A DNA stretch of 64,000 bases from Puccinia triticina (Eukaryota > Basidiomycota > Pucciniomycetes > Pucciniales > Pucciniaceae). Below the pieces are notes generated by a model. It worked only from the letters and a program-made list of their open reading frames with translations, had not been told where the DNA came from and ran no database searches. This document shows positions 33,631-44,474 of the stretch, one piece after another (the first letter of the stretch is position 1; each line of letters begins with the position of its first letter). The stretch is taken from positions 4,278,001 to 4,342,000 of the forward strand of contig NC_070569.1 of NCBI RefSeq assembly GCF_026914185.1, in the 5' to 3' direction. A program made the position numbers and the translations under genes.

Positions 33631-34611
33631 TCAGCATTGAAACAGACAGCCCAAAGTAAAATAAAGAAAAAAACTTACTTTCAGAAAGAAAGCCCCTTCC
33701 TTGGGGTTTTTTACAATCTCAGATTTTAGTTTTTTCTTTGCAAGTTTGTCAGGCTTCTTTGCCTTGGGCCATGGATGCTTGTGGGTGCCAAAATGGTGAA
33801 GTATTGCCCACTTGCTTTCTGTATTCTCGTTGAACCGTATGATTGTTTTCTTGCATGTGATGTGCCTCACATTTCCCGGGCACTTCCCAGCTAGACCTTG
33901 GCAATTTGGGTGTCTGAATATAATTTGAACAATTTTTGAAAGCAAGGAAATTCAGAATCCAACGAAGAAATAAGCCAAGGGAGTAATAACTGAGCAAATC
34001 TGGTTGAGACTTACTTCTGAAAATATTCCTTCATGGATATTTTGCCAGTTGGAGGCGACCCTGCCCACCAACACTCAGGGTGGTCACAACAGAGGACACC
34101 AAGGCAGTGTAATCTTCTCTGCTTCCAGAGGCCATCCGAATGGTACTCCGTTCCAACTGTCTTTGTAAATCCAACCTCACCCCAATTGGTGATGTTGAGT
34201 CCAGGCGGCTTGACAAAGACGGTATTGCCATTTGGGAGGAGGGGGGTAGCCTTCTGAGTCCAACGTTCAGCCATTGTTAATGAATGTTACCTTGTTGCCA
34301 GTTGGCAAGAAAAAAACTTTCTTGTTGGTCCTATCATCATTGCTTTCCTCCTTGTCCTCGTTGGCTTTGTTGACAATATTTTCCTTTGGCTTGGGTTTAC
34401 CCCGCGACTTCCGAGTTGGAACTACCGCCTCCTCTGGCGAGTCAGAGACTGCCTCCTCTTCTGAGCCAGAGTAATTTGCTTCTTGATAATCATGATCATA
34501 GTCACTATCTAGCTGGGATTCCGCGCTCAACATATTCAAATGTAGGAATATCAAGAGTTGAGTGGATAGGCCTGATATTCCGGGCAAGAGGGATTTTGAT
34601 GTGGGTTGCAA
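33631..34611 (-). pseudogene. WRKY-GCM1 zinc-finger protein of the Mutator-like element, truncated
   Basis: Three frame segments follow one another: 34611-34267 (acidic, SGSEEEAVSDSPEEAVVPTR), 34274-34011 and 33945-33631. The second reads ITNWGEVGFTKTVGTEYHSD, then CLGVLCCDHPECWWAGSPPT; the third reads KCPGNVRHITCKKTIIRFNE, then WAILHHFGTHKHPWPKAKKP. This is the GCM-type WRKY fold with Cys pairs followed by a His-x-His end (HKHPWP). In Puccinia this DNA-binding domain precedes a Mutator DDE transposase. Here the frame stops soon after GAFFLK, and the transposase is gone. Introns may separate the segments (for example after KEYFQK), but stops between the first and second suggest decay. Confidence 0.7.
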
Positions 34612-35005
34612 AAGTGGGCCAGATGAATTGGAAATTTCTCACCCACAAGTTCAACGTGCATTTTCACTATGGTCTCTAAAACAAATGGTCAGTCGTCTCT
34701 AAAACAAATGGTCAGTCAGCCTTGTATTGCTGATCCATTGTATCTTTCAATTAACAAAGGGGGTTGTGCTATATTCCTCTGTTGTGTTACAAAGGATCTA
34801 AATACAGCCAAGTGAAACTGTACATTTTTGGTCTTCAGGGGGAAAATTCCGCGGGATTATTTATAAGGCTTTTGTTTCCAAGGCCTACCTTGTAAGGAAA
34901 GCCTTGTAAAATTAGTAACTGGCTGATTGTAATGTATTTTTACAAGGCATTGGAATTGCAAAGCTTATACCTTGCAAAATGTACTTTGGAAAATTCTCCT
35001 GCCCA

Positions 35006-35252
35006 GTTAAAAAGCGGTGAGAGGAAGACCCCCAGCCGTTAAGCACAAGGGGGGCCGACGAGTAGCGCCCCATCAAACTGCGCAAATGCAACAGCGGACG
35101 GGGGTGAGACAAATCCCCGGCTGGAATTCAGCCCCGAAATTTGCCTCAGGAAACATCATTCACAGTGACCCACTACTTATAGGCACCCCACCCAGCAGTG
35201 CCCTTCCCAAATTCGCGCACACCATCGCCACGGCCCACAGCTTGCCCGAACG
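35006..35252 (-). repeat. Right terminal inverted repeat of the Mutator-like element
   Basis: Inverted counterpart of 32473-32718. Farther out, 35340-35400 repeats part of it in direct orientation (GCACCCAACCTCCACCAGTGCCCTTCCCAA-like), so this end has an extra sub-terminal copy. Confidence 0.65.
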
Positions 35253-35689
35253 GGCTGGACCCTCCGCAACATTTGGATGAATTTATGGTATGCACAACTT
35301 GTAACCATACACCACAGCGCCCCGAACCTGATGACATGCCTATATCCATTTCGACAGGCACCCAACCTCCACCAGTGCCCTTCCCAACCTCGAATGACCC
35401 GCACGCCTTTGGCTTTGCGTTGGACTTGCGACCGGGTTCAGAAAGCAAACACCACGGCAACAACGCTACCAACACCGCCATGGAACCAAGACATACCACT
35501 GGCATCAAAAAAATGTCGCCACTGCAGATAACTAACAACACCGCACACCACTGGCGCGGCGGTGCTGATGACATGCATGGCGATTCAAACACAAGCCCCG
35601 CTAGGTCAATAGTAAGCTTCATGGCCATCCAGGGCCCCTTAAACTTGGGCTGATACTCCAGTGAGCAGCACTGCTCAGGCCTACCTCCT

Positions 35690-36245
35690 CTCCTCACTCA
35701 CTCCTCCAATTGCCAATATACAGCACACTCACCGTTAGCCAATCTTCCTAGACGGGTTTGTCGCCCTTGCCAGAACGGTACGGCTGATCAACAAGTAGCT
35801 CTACTCCGAGGCGCTGGGCAATATGTCAGTCCCTTGTTTATCGAACCACCGCTGATCAAATTGGTCTGATTCTTAAGCTGGCACTCCGCTGCTCTTTCTG
35901 CCAACCATCTGTTTTCTTCCTCTCGGTCTCTACTCCGATTGCCGATAGACAGTAACTCGTCGTCGGAAGGTCTTCCTGAGTGCATTCTTTGCCTTTGCTG
36001 GGATGGGACGGTCAATTGAATATTATCTCTACTCTAAGGTACTGGGGAGGATGCTGCGACCAGCTTACAGAATGTGAGTCCCTTGTCCATCCCTCCATCC
36101 CGCCCTGATTAACAAGCTGAAAATCTGCTCTCTGCAGCCTCACAATCCTGGGGAAAGCTACAATCAAGCCTGGGCAGCTCTTCTAACGCAAAAAAGGCTG
36201 AGGCTGAGGAAGCCAAAGGCCGCGCTCGCGCCAGGTGTTGAGTAT
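35690..36245 (+). pseudogene. Duplicated exon fragments, last one resembling Nop53
   Basis: Two related stretches (about 35780-35910 and 36040-36140) share a coding-like piece followed by a GTCAGTCCCTTG / GTGAGTCCCTTG donor and a CTCTGCAG-type acceptor. After the second acceptor the frame reads PHNPGESYNQAWAALL and, after a one-base shift in a run of A, KAEAEEAKGRARAR. The pattern of (N)PG.SYN followed by a charged helix resembles the ribosome-biogenesis protein Nop53. The evidence is thin and the fragment cannot be functional. Confidence 0.25.
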
Positions 36246-37316
36246 TGTCTTTTGCTCAAAGAGAACCTCCTGCTCAGACCAGAAATGTCACCCAGACCTC
36301 AAATGAATCAGCTCATCGCTGCGGACGGAACATCAATATTCTCTCTTGGTCCTAATCCCCCGGTTGGTTGAAATGCCAATTTCATGTCAAGACAATCATG
36401 AAACATTTGGCAAGACCCAAATGAAAGGCATCAAAAAAACTTGCTTGTAAGATATGCCTTACATAGTTTTAGTAATAAACTGATTGTGGAGCATTGGTTG
36501 AATCACATGGAAAGCTGGTGAGAATATGCTTATTTAACAGCTCACCAAACAGCGGCAGATTATTTTTCGAGGATTAATCAACATTGAACATGGCATTTGG
36601 TTGAGAATCTGTGTGGACAAGTGAGAGTAATATTGAAAAATTTCAGGTATTACTACGCGCGTTGCACTGATTTGATAAGTTAGCTGTAATTGTAGTACAC
36701 CAGCCGCTACAATTTAGCTTAGGGAAGAAGTGCTAAAAAAACACTAAATTAAGGGTTTACATGCCAACCACAGTGCAATAGTTGCATTTTTGATAACACT
36801 ACTATCTTTGGGTGAAGGAATTGCAGCGGCAAAGCTGCCTTGGCCTCTAGTAATAATTACAATATCAACCTGACATATCTGTTTGTTGACACAATTCATG
36901 GCATCAAATTCTTGAGTATCCAAAATACAATACTCTACATGCTATCACCAATAACTTTCTTGGATTGGATTGGTTGAAGTGTTGCTCCTGGTGGTGTAAG
37001 TGCTTCACCCATCTGACACTGAAACTGTTATGAGTCCCAGCACAGGCTCTCATGTACATAGCTATCTTAAATTTCATGGACTGCACACCCATGGCTCGAG
37101 AATCTGGAGATCCAAGCTCCTTCTTCATTCTGAAATCTACCGTATTGGATTCAGAACCACCACAACCTCAGACCCCAAAATATCTCTTCCTCTCCACAGA
37201 TCAGAATTGTGTTGTTGTGGAAGGAAATAGAAACTACCATTGTCATACCTTCTGATGCTGGTGTGATAATAACTCCTTTGGGACAGGAGTTCTTTGAGGG
37301 GTCAATACAAGTTATA
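36246..37316. other. Gene-free AT-rich stretch
   Basis: No coding region, RNA gene or repeat is recognised. The sequence is uniformly AT-rich. Confidence 0.4.
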
Positions 37317-37319
37317 ATA

Positions 37320-37488
37320 TGGTGTTCAAAGTTGGTTTGCATAATTTTATGCATGCATAAATCATAAAATCATTTTTGCAGGGGATATGACTGTCTGATT
37401 ATGTAATACAAAATTTCCTCACAAAAACATTTTTATGATTTTATGATTTAGGCATGCATAAAATTATGCAAACCAACTTTGAACACCA
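37320..37488. mobile_element. Stowaway-like MITE, about 169 bp
   Basis: Near-perfect terminal inverted repeats of about 55 bp: the left end reads TGGTGTTCAAAGTTGGTTTG and the right end is its reverse complement, CAAACCAACTTTGAACACCA, with one mismatch further in (ATGCATGCATAAATC against ATGCATGCCTAAATC). It is flanked by TA on both sides (37318-37319 and 37489-37490), the target duplication of Tc1/mariner elements. It carries no gene. The high identity of the arms suggests a recent copy. Confidence 0.85.
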
Positions 37489-37866
37489 TAATTTTAGGAA
37501 TGCAAGAAGCTATCATACCTGTTATGGATTTTTATTATTGTTTTGAGGCAATCATGATTTGTTAATGTGAGACTACTGGTTGAGATCACAAATGAATTGC
37601 GTGTTTTAGTTACAATTGCCTGGTTGACATGCAAGGTTGATAAAAATTCCTCCTTCTGTCAGAGGACTTGAGGTATTTTTACTCGTGAGGAAATCATTTC
37701 GGGGATTTACGCTGTTGATCTGATTTGTTTTTGACCTCGAAGGCCCAACGCGCCGTGGTGTGAGCGCATCGATTGCTGCGGATGCTCTGACCCAAATGAT
37801 GTACCCCCCCCCCCCGTCGTCTTCAAGGAACTCCACATCTGTACACAAACAAATACATCAGTCATC

Positions 37867-40331
37867 ATGGCCATCAACAGCCCCTCGAGCTCATCCATGT
37901 TGGAGGCGATCACGAGTTACAACAAGAAGACTGGAAAATTAGTGCTGACGAATTCTGCGTTGAAGTGGATCCCCAAGGGTGGCGCTGGAAGTGGCGCAGA
38001 AATCGTCTCGATCGACCGGGGTCGTCTCCATTGTTAGTACACCACTTTCGTAAAATTCTTCATCGGTTTCTTGCTACATTGTGCTTCTTAGGCTGACGGT
38101 GCGTTGATTGTGATGCTTCGCTTACTGTGCATCAAAAACAAACCCGCTCCTGTTCACCTTGGTCGAACGGTTCTAACTTCTACCGATGTGTAATATCACT
38201 TCGCAGCACTATTCGCGTCGAGAGAAGGTGGTCCAAAAGCGATCCTCAAGATTGTAGCCAATGCAATTACCACCGAACCCACCTCAACGGATGGCAAAAA
38301 CGCACCGAGTGCAGCCGATGAGACCTATAAATTTTCCTTCACCAGTTCTGATCCACTCAGCGATCGAGAAACCTTCAAGAGCCAAATCTCCGAGATTATC
38401 CTCCAGAATCGGGGACTGGGTCAAGCCTCTCAAGCGCCAACACAGCTCGCCGGTAGAAAGGACGGCCCGGAGAACCCATCTACCGAGGCAGTAGACAAAG
38501 GCAAAGCAGTGAACCCACTGGAGGACTGGCGTCTGAAGAAACGCGTCCTTCAGAACCATCCCGACCTGCGACAACTCCACAAAGAGATGGTCATCGGGGG
38601 GCAGATCTCCGAAGGCGAATTCTGGGATGGGCGAGAGGAGTTGCTCTACCATGAGGCTCGACGCGATACCCAGAAAACCGGCAGGTCTGCCCAGATGGTC
38701 GATCCCCGTCCTGAGACGACCGAATCCGGCGATATTAGGATTAGCATCACTCCCCAGATGATTCGGGATATTTTTGAACAGTACCCGATCGTTCAAAGAG
38801 CTTACAACGAAAACGTCCCACCCGTTGGTATTTCATTATATTCATCACAATATACATCTTCATGGCTTACCGAAAACTGTTTTTTCCTCTTTTTCTTTCT
38901 ACGGTGTCCCTTCTCAGTTGAATGACCAAACATTCTGGACACGTTATTTCCGATCCAAACTGTTTGACCGACACCGCTCCTCAGCCAGACAGTCAGGTGA
39001 TGCGGTGAAAGAGGATGAAATATTCGATAAATATCTGGGAGATGATGATGACGGAATAGAGCCCAAGCAGATCAACACACGAGAGATCTTCAAACTATTG
39101 GATTTGGCAGCCACCCAGGAAGATCACGCAGAGGTTCGCGAATCTTGTCTCACCAGAGACAGCCATTTCTTTTCTTACAATCTCACATTCCTAATAATAG
39201 CAAAAACCAAACTGGAGAGTTGAATATTCACATTTCTGTATTCCATTAATTGCGTCTTCTAGACGGGGAATTCCAGCGATTGGACCATGCGGGCTGGTAC
39301 TCAAAGATCTTCACTTCCATTGATGAGAAGGTTCAATGAACATTCACAAAGATTACTGGATTCGACACTGTTCGTGGGAATGCTTTTATATTATGTTTGA
39401 ATAAGCCGCCAAAAGACCGGATCAACTAATTGCCCATGGGAGAAAATTGGTTATAGTGGTAAAATACCCGACCGGCGCTGCGGTGGAGTGATTGATGGGG
39501 GTGATGCGGGTTCAAGGAACTACTATGGGGAGACAGATTTAGAAGACCTGAATGCACCTACAGAGCCGGAAAGGGTCATTCTGGACATGCGAGAACAGGA
39601 GCGATACTTCGAAGGCAGCGCAAGTGCCAGTCAGAGCTCGAAAAGAAAGCGATCTGCCGAGGAGGATGAGCAGATTGTGGACCAGATGGCCGATCGGCTC
39701 ACCAAAGCCTGGAGGCTCGAGCTCGGAAAGTTCAAAATCCCTAAGGAACAAGTTAACCAATCCACCCGTCTCATGCTCGATAATATATCCATTCGCTGCG
39801 AGCAACAGCGTGGATTTAATGAAAGTAGGCTATCTATATTTCCAGAGGTTCTTTGTGAGATGAGTTCGAGGGACAATCTTGTTGATCTATTTACTTACTT
39901 GGTGGGTTTGGGATGCATCTGGATATCGTCCAGATTCAATGCCTAAGGATTTCCTCGACCAAATGGTTTCAGCATATACGACGACAAATGAATTTCTGCG
40001 CCAATTCTGGACTGCAATCCTACCGAATCCGATCGCCGTCAGCCCACCAATGGCCATGTCGACCTCGGCAGGAGGAAGCACTATGTCCAAAGAGGATGAG
40101 CAGAAGGCCTTGATGATGATGACTAAACCGGCGTTGACGGCTGAACAGAAGGCGCTCAAAGCCCAGAGAATGATTGGCTTCTTGTCCAAAACTAACGACC
40201 GCATTCAGGGTTTGATTCAGACTGCTCACCGCATCGACGGTTTTAATAAAAGTAACGTCTTAATCGCCTTTCAAGGCCTCCTCAGATCGGTCGACGTGGC
40301 ACGGAAATATTACCAAGATCGGACCTCATGA
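37867..40331 (+). CDS. TFB1: TFIIH core subunit TFB1 (p62)
   Basis: A subunit of the TFIIH core that works in RNA polymerase II initiation and nucleotide excision repair. Six exons join in phase: 37867-38032, 38207-38823, 38918-39133, 39263-39369, 39457-39824, 39934-40331, giving 623 residues (yeast 642, human 548). Residues 1 to about 115 are the PH-like domain: TGKLVLTNSALKWIPKGG, then RGRLHSLFASREGGPKAILK and TYKFSFTSSDPLSDRETF. Two BSD domains follow: LEDWRLKKRVLQNHPDLRQL with ISEGEFWDGRE, and IVQRAYNENVPPLNDQTFWT with RYFRSKLFDRHR. The family block NYYGETDLEDLN is near residue 380. The C-terminal part has MSAY..TNEFLRQFWTAI and ends VDVARKYYQDRTS. Intron 5 uses an acceptor 13 bases into a stretch that also reads open (DASGYRP), so an alternative form could exist. 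Confidence 0.93.
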
Positions 40332-41216
40332 ACATTTCCTTCACTCGTTCCAGTTTTTTTTTCTTATGATCTCCTCTCCTGATTTATCAGATAAATGTGC
40401 ATGTGTTGTGATAGTCAGGTGTACTGAAAGAGTAGGCAGGAGAAGACAAATGAAATTGGGCGATAAGAAGTTGTCGGCACTGGTTGCTCAGATTTTCACT
40501 CTGTTCGAAATCACCATTGTTGAGAATCTTTTTTGATACTTGCTAGCATGAACTTGCAGGACTTCATCTGTGATCAGCGGAGAGCACCCCCTCACATCTT
40601 GGAGAGGCAGTTAAGTTTGCTCATACACTGCCATCATTCTACATTACTACAAGTGAGCGGGATAGGTGTCAGGCAAACGTAACTCCAGCCATTATTTGAA
40701 TCCAACAATACACTAGTGTAATGTAGTGAGTCAAAGGGGTTGTCAGTGAATAATGGAGTTTCAACACATGTTAAACATCCAAACTCAATTATTTCTTTTT
40801 GAATTAAAATGTCTGCCAATCTCAATCTGTAATAGAACATCAAAGATATTAGAACCATTCGATGAGGTATGCAATTAATAGTAATAGCCATGCCAAGGGT
40901 GTTCTTTTTTCCTTGTCCATGATGTGCAGCGGTATTGGTTACGTGTAAGCAAAATAGGTTTTTGGATGACCGTGATGTTGAATTTTAACAGCGTCGTCTT
41001 TCAGGATTTTTACTTTCAGCTTGGCCAAGAACACTGCGCTTATATACGAATATGAAAGAAAAGGATGGGGGGGATGCTTTTGCTGAGTGCGTTTATTTAT
41101 TCTTGTTTGAACACGTATATAATATTGTCAGAGCACTGATTCTTCTGTGAAAAAAACACCAAGTCCGTCAACTTGGATCGGTAGAAAAGAAGTTATATTC
41201 AAGAGCCAAGTCGAGC
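40332..41216. other. Gene-free stretch between convergent TFB1 and ataxin-3 genes
   Basis: It should hold the 3' untranslated regions of both genes, which face each other. Short frames show no recognisable protein. Confidence 0.4.
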
Positions 41217-42910
41217 TCAATTCTGAGAAAACCTAGCAAGTCGTCTTTGACGCAGCTCTTCGGGAGTCGGTTCGTCAATGAATTCATCCGAGACGGGAGG
41301 GAAAGAATTTGCTGGGAGTGGGTCTGTTGGATTTGGCTCAGAAGGATTTTCTGCGAGGCTTTCCGAGATCGCTGCAGCCAGTTCTTTGTCTTCAAGACTA
41401 CGTAACTGGTCCAAGAGATCAGAATCGGCGGATAACTCGGCGTTGTTCTGCGTCTGAGCAGGGGAATTATTATTGTCCGACTGTGTATTGCGAGGGTATG
41501 CTTTCGAGTTGGATGGGGCGAGAGTTGTCGAAGCCTTCTGGTCCTTTGTCTGATTGAGTTCGTCAGTGGGCTGAGACAGACTGGCCTCGATGGCTAGCCG
41601 GATCTGCTCTTCATACGGCAGCTCATCCACCCCGCTCGTCTCCGTGTTCATCCGCATTCGTGTTCGGGAGGTCTCATCTGTCCCTTCTTCTCGCGGACGT
41701 CTCAGCGTCGAAGAAGTCTCCCCAGTAGACCTTGACTCTCTTCCCCCTGACGAGTAATTCAGTTGGTCTAAAATATGTGCTTGTTCATCGGCCTCGCATG
41801 CAAGTATACTACCCGGTTGCGGCGCAGACGGTTCTGATGATGGCGGCACCGGTATCACTACAAATATCGAGTATCCTGTTTTCACGCTTCAATACTAATG
41901 TCTAGCGCTTCGTGATTGTTGGTTTATTGTTGTCATGATGTGGGAAAGGTGCATTTATTTACCTTCAGCTTCTGCTTGTGCAATCGCCATACTTAGGAAA
42001 GTGGGCCCAATCCATTTGGGCGAGTCTTCGTCCATAGAATTCAAATTATACCTGGACGATCACCATTAGGGCAAATGTTAGTTTTTTTTTGTTTTCTTCC
42101 AATCAAACCAACAAAAAAAGACCACAGCAAAAGTTTGCTTTGCATTCTGCATCCAAATAACCGATGAAAGAAAAGAAAGCGTACCATCGATCAACACTGT
42201 GGCCAAATCTTCGAAGCGTGAACCAATGTAAATCGTGGTTTAATATAAAAGCTTCTTGGTTTCTAAGCCCAGCCGATCGACGTGGATCGGATGATTGACA
42301 AAGGTCAAGTAAGCATCTAAATTGATAACCCAGGAAAACGAGGTCATGGCAAGAGATTGAACCGACTCTGGATAATCATGCATCGGTTTCATTTCTTCAC
42401 TTCTCCACCTGATGATCCGCAAACCTAGTCTATGAAGTGCATCGTCGATGACTTGGACTGAGAAAAAACCTGATGAGATATCCAGCACATAAGTATGATT
42501 GCCAACAAAAACCGGATCAGAGAAAAGTCGTAATTTTGGACAACAGAGAAATTCACAATCTCATCAACTCACCACTGTCGTCATAGTTGGAGTTTTTCTC
42601 CAGCCTAGAATTACCCTCATTGCTATTATCACGCGTACTACCACCATCCTGTTGTAAATGAGAACGTTCGAGCGAATCTAACGTCCGGGCGATTTCAGCC
42701 AAGTCCTGTGGAGACCTGCGCAGAAGAGCAGTATTGAATATGGTGAGTATATAATCGTGATCATCAGCCGACTGCATAGATTTGGTCATTATGCTGAAAT
42801 CTTCTGACATACCAAAGGGGAGATTGCATCAGATTGTTGAGCGCATGCTGGGCACATAACATCGAGCCTTGTTCTTGCTTCTCGCAGTAGATGTAAGGCA
42901 CTAGATCCAT
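41217..42910 (-). CDS. Ataxin-3-type deubiquitinase (Josephin domain plus two UIMs)
   Basis: A cysteine protease that trims ubiquitin chains, acting with p97/Cdc48 in protein quality control. Six exons join in phase: 42910-42813, 42715-42573, 42469-42367, 42262-42185, 42051-41963, 41875-41217, giving 389 residues. The Josephin domain spans about residues 1-175: MDLVPYIYCEKQEQGSMLCA with catalytic Cys19 and oxyanion Gln14, then DDSGFFSVQVIDDAL, RWRSEEMKPMHDYP, AFILNHDLHWFTLRRFG with catalytic His127, and RWYNLNSMDEDSP with catalytic Asn143. EGYSIFVV closes the fold. Two ubiquitin-interacting motifs follow: EEQIRLAIEASLSQ (about 259-273) and DKELAAAISESLAEN (about 333-347). A disordered Ser/Thr/Asn-rich linker separates them; there is no long poly-Gln tract. 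All catalytic residues are kept. Confidence 0.94.
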
Positions 42911-44066
42911 CTCAGGCCGACGCGAATAATGGTAGCTTTGTTTGCCAGGTATGTGCGGTTTCGGTGATGACCAACTTGACTACGAGAGTCAGTCCCTCTT
43001 CTGAGGGGCGGGCCGGCGGCCCTCGCGCGAAGCGCGGGCCCGGAGGAGGGACTTGGGATCGGCCAATGTTGGTGTGGAAGCTGGAACCCATTTGGCTGGT
43101 GTCAAACTTTGACACCACACCACCACAGCACCCGGTGAGTAAAATTGGCTTCCCACATGGACCACTTTTCTTTAATCCAAGCGGTCTTGAAGCTAGCAAG
43201 CTTGTAAGATCATGTCTCCAAGATTCTTGGATTGATCATACATTGGTACATCTGTGGCTGAAAGTTCAATATACATATTTCAATCAATTGCAATTGTATC
43301 CCAAGGAACATGGGATCTTTGAGTGGGGAGAATCTATAACCAGTTTTGCAAAATTGGCCAGAAGTAAAAACTTGGCTACACTGAGCATGCTCAGCAAAAG
43401 AAAATCATAAACTGAGCAGGATTTATTTTCATTCATTCTGGCAAGTTTTGGAGTGGTGCTGAGCATGCTCAGTTTGGCTCATTTTTAACTCAATTTCTAC
43501 TACTGTGCCATTTTGTTAAAAAAATGACATATTCCCCAATATAATTAACCCAAATGGCAATTTTTTCTTGGGGCAAAAGTGCAGATGATTGTAGTGATAT
43601 ATATAAACATGCCAAATTTCATATTATTTACATGCTGTATTTGAAAAATATTGGCTTCTATACTATGTGTTTGTCATGGTACAGGATCAAAGGATACAGC
43701 TGTACAGGAGAACAAAAAATGGCAATTCAAGTTTTTGAAAGAGCTCATTGTGTTTTTTGAAAGGATATCCAGCAGAGATATGGGGTGATGGATGCAGGAT
43801 GGATGGATTAATGGATGGAGAAGAAGCCAGGCTACGAGGCCATACCACTTTTAAACAAACCAGATGAATGATTGATATGTAATCAATGCTTTAGGGAAAA
43901 TTGAGTGTTGACCGGGCCTAAGGCCCATCAGCTTCCACACCAGAACCTGCGGCTTGGGGCAAGCCTCTCTTTGAGACAGAGCCCATTTGGAAATCTCCTC
44001 CAGATAGGCTGTGTTAAGCTTGTATTGCAAAAGGATCATTGGAAATATAGCCTCTTTCAGCTGACC
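42911..44066. other. Gene-free stretch upstream of the ataxin-3 gene
   Basis: 43000-43045 is a GC-rich hairpin (GGGCCGGCGGCCCTCGCGCG). From 43080 to 44000 the sequence is AT-rich; GAGCATGCTCAG occurs in two places (43380 and 43462 regions), and GGAAGCTGGAACCCATTTGG near 43077 recurs imperfectly as an inverted copy near 43930. These look like worn transposon ends. No gene is supported. Confidence 0.35.
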
Positions 44067-44474
44067 AACAATGGGAAGTTACGTTATCCGTAACAAAAAG
44101 TAACGGATAACGTAACTAAATTGGTGCTGTTATCCTTGTGCTAACGGCAGCATTGTTTTAGTTACGTTATTTTTTGATTTTTTTTTCTGTTTTATTGGAC
44201 CTGTTACGTTATCCCCTGCAATCTGAGGAGGATAACGTGCGGATAACGCGGGTTTTTTGCCTATTTTACGGTGCTTTTACGCCAGATAACGCGGTTAGCG
44301 CGTTATCGGCGTTATTTTTTGCGGCATCAAGGCGGAAATTCGCCTCTGTTACGTTATCCAAAATAGCGCAGGAATATTTCACCAGATAACGATAACGCGT
44401 TATCTGGTAACGGTGGGAAGTTACGTTACGAAAATCACACTGGATAACGTAACGTAAGTAACTTCCCATTGTTG
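44066..44474. mobile_element. Inverted-repeat element rich in GATAACG words, about 409 bp
   Basis: The left end CAACAATGGGAAGTTACGTT and the right end AACGTAAGTAACTTCCCATTGTTG are inverted copies. The interior is packed with GTTAT(C)CG and GATAACG words in both orientations, so the whole element can fold. AGCTGAC lies directly on both sides, a target duplication of about 7-8 bp. It has no coding content. The style (CAATG start, short-word interior) matches the element at 57374-58287. Confidence 0.75.

Larger units (their letters stand above)
32473..35252. mobile_element. Mutator-like element (WRKY-GCM1 type) with long terminal inverted repeats
   Basis: The two ends are inverted copies of about 245 bp. 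For example CTCACCCCCGTCCGCTGTTG at 32619 matches the reverse complement of 35084-35106, GTATAAGTAGGGGG near 32534 matches CCTATAAGTAGTGGG reversed near 35175, and both arms carry the GGCTGGGGGTC block and CGCTTTTTAAC at their inner edge. Long TIRs are typical of Mutator. Inside lies a GCM zinc-finger gene, known in rusts as part of Mutator-like elements, and a small secreted-type ORF. No DDE transposase is left. The outer limits are approximate because no target duplication was found. A second copy of one end is at 62440-62830. Confidence 0.7.
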
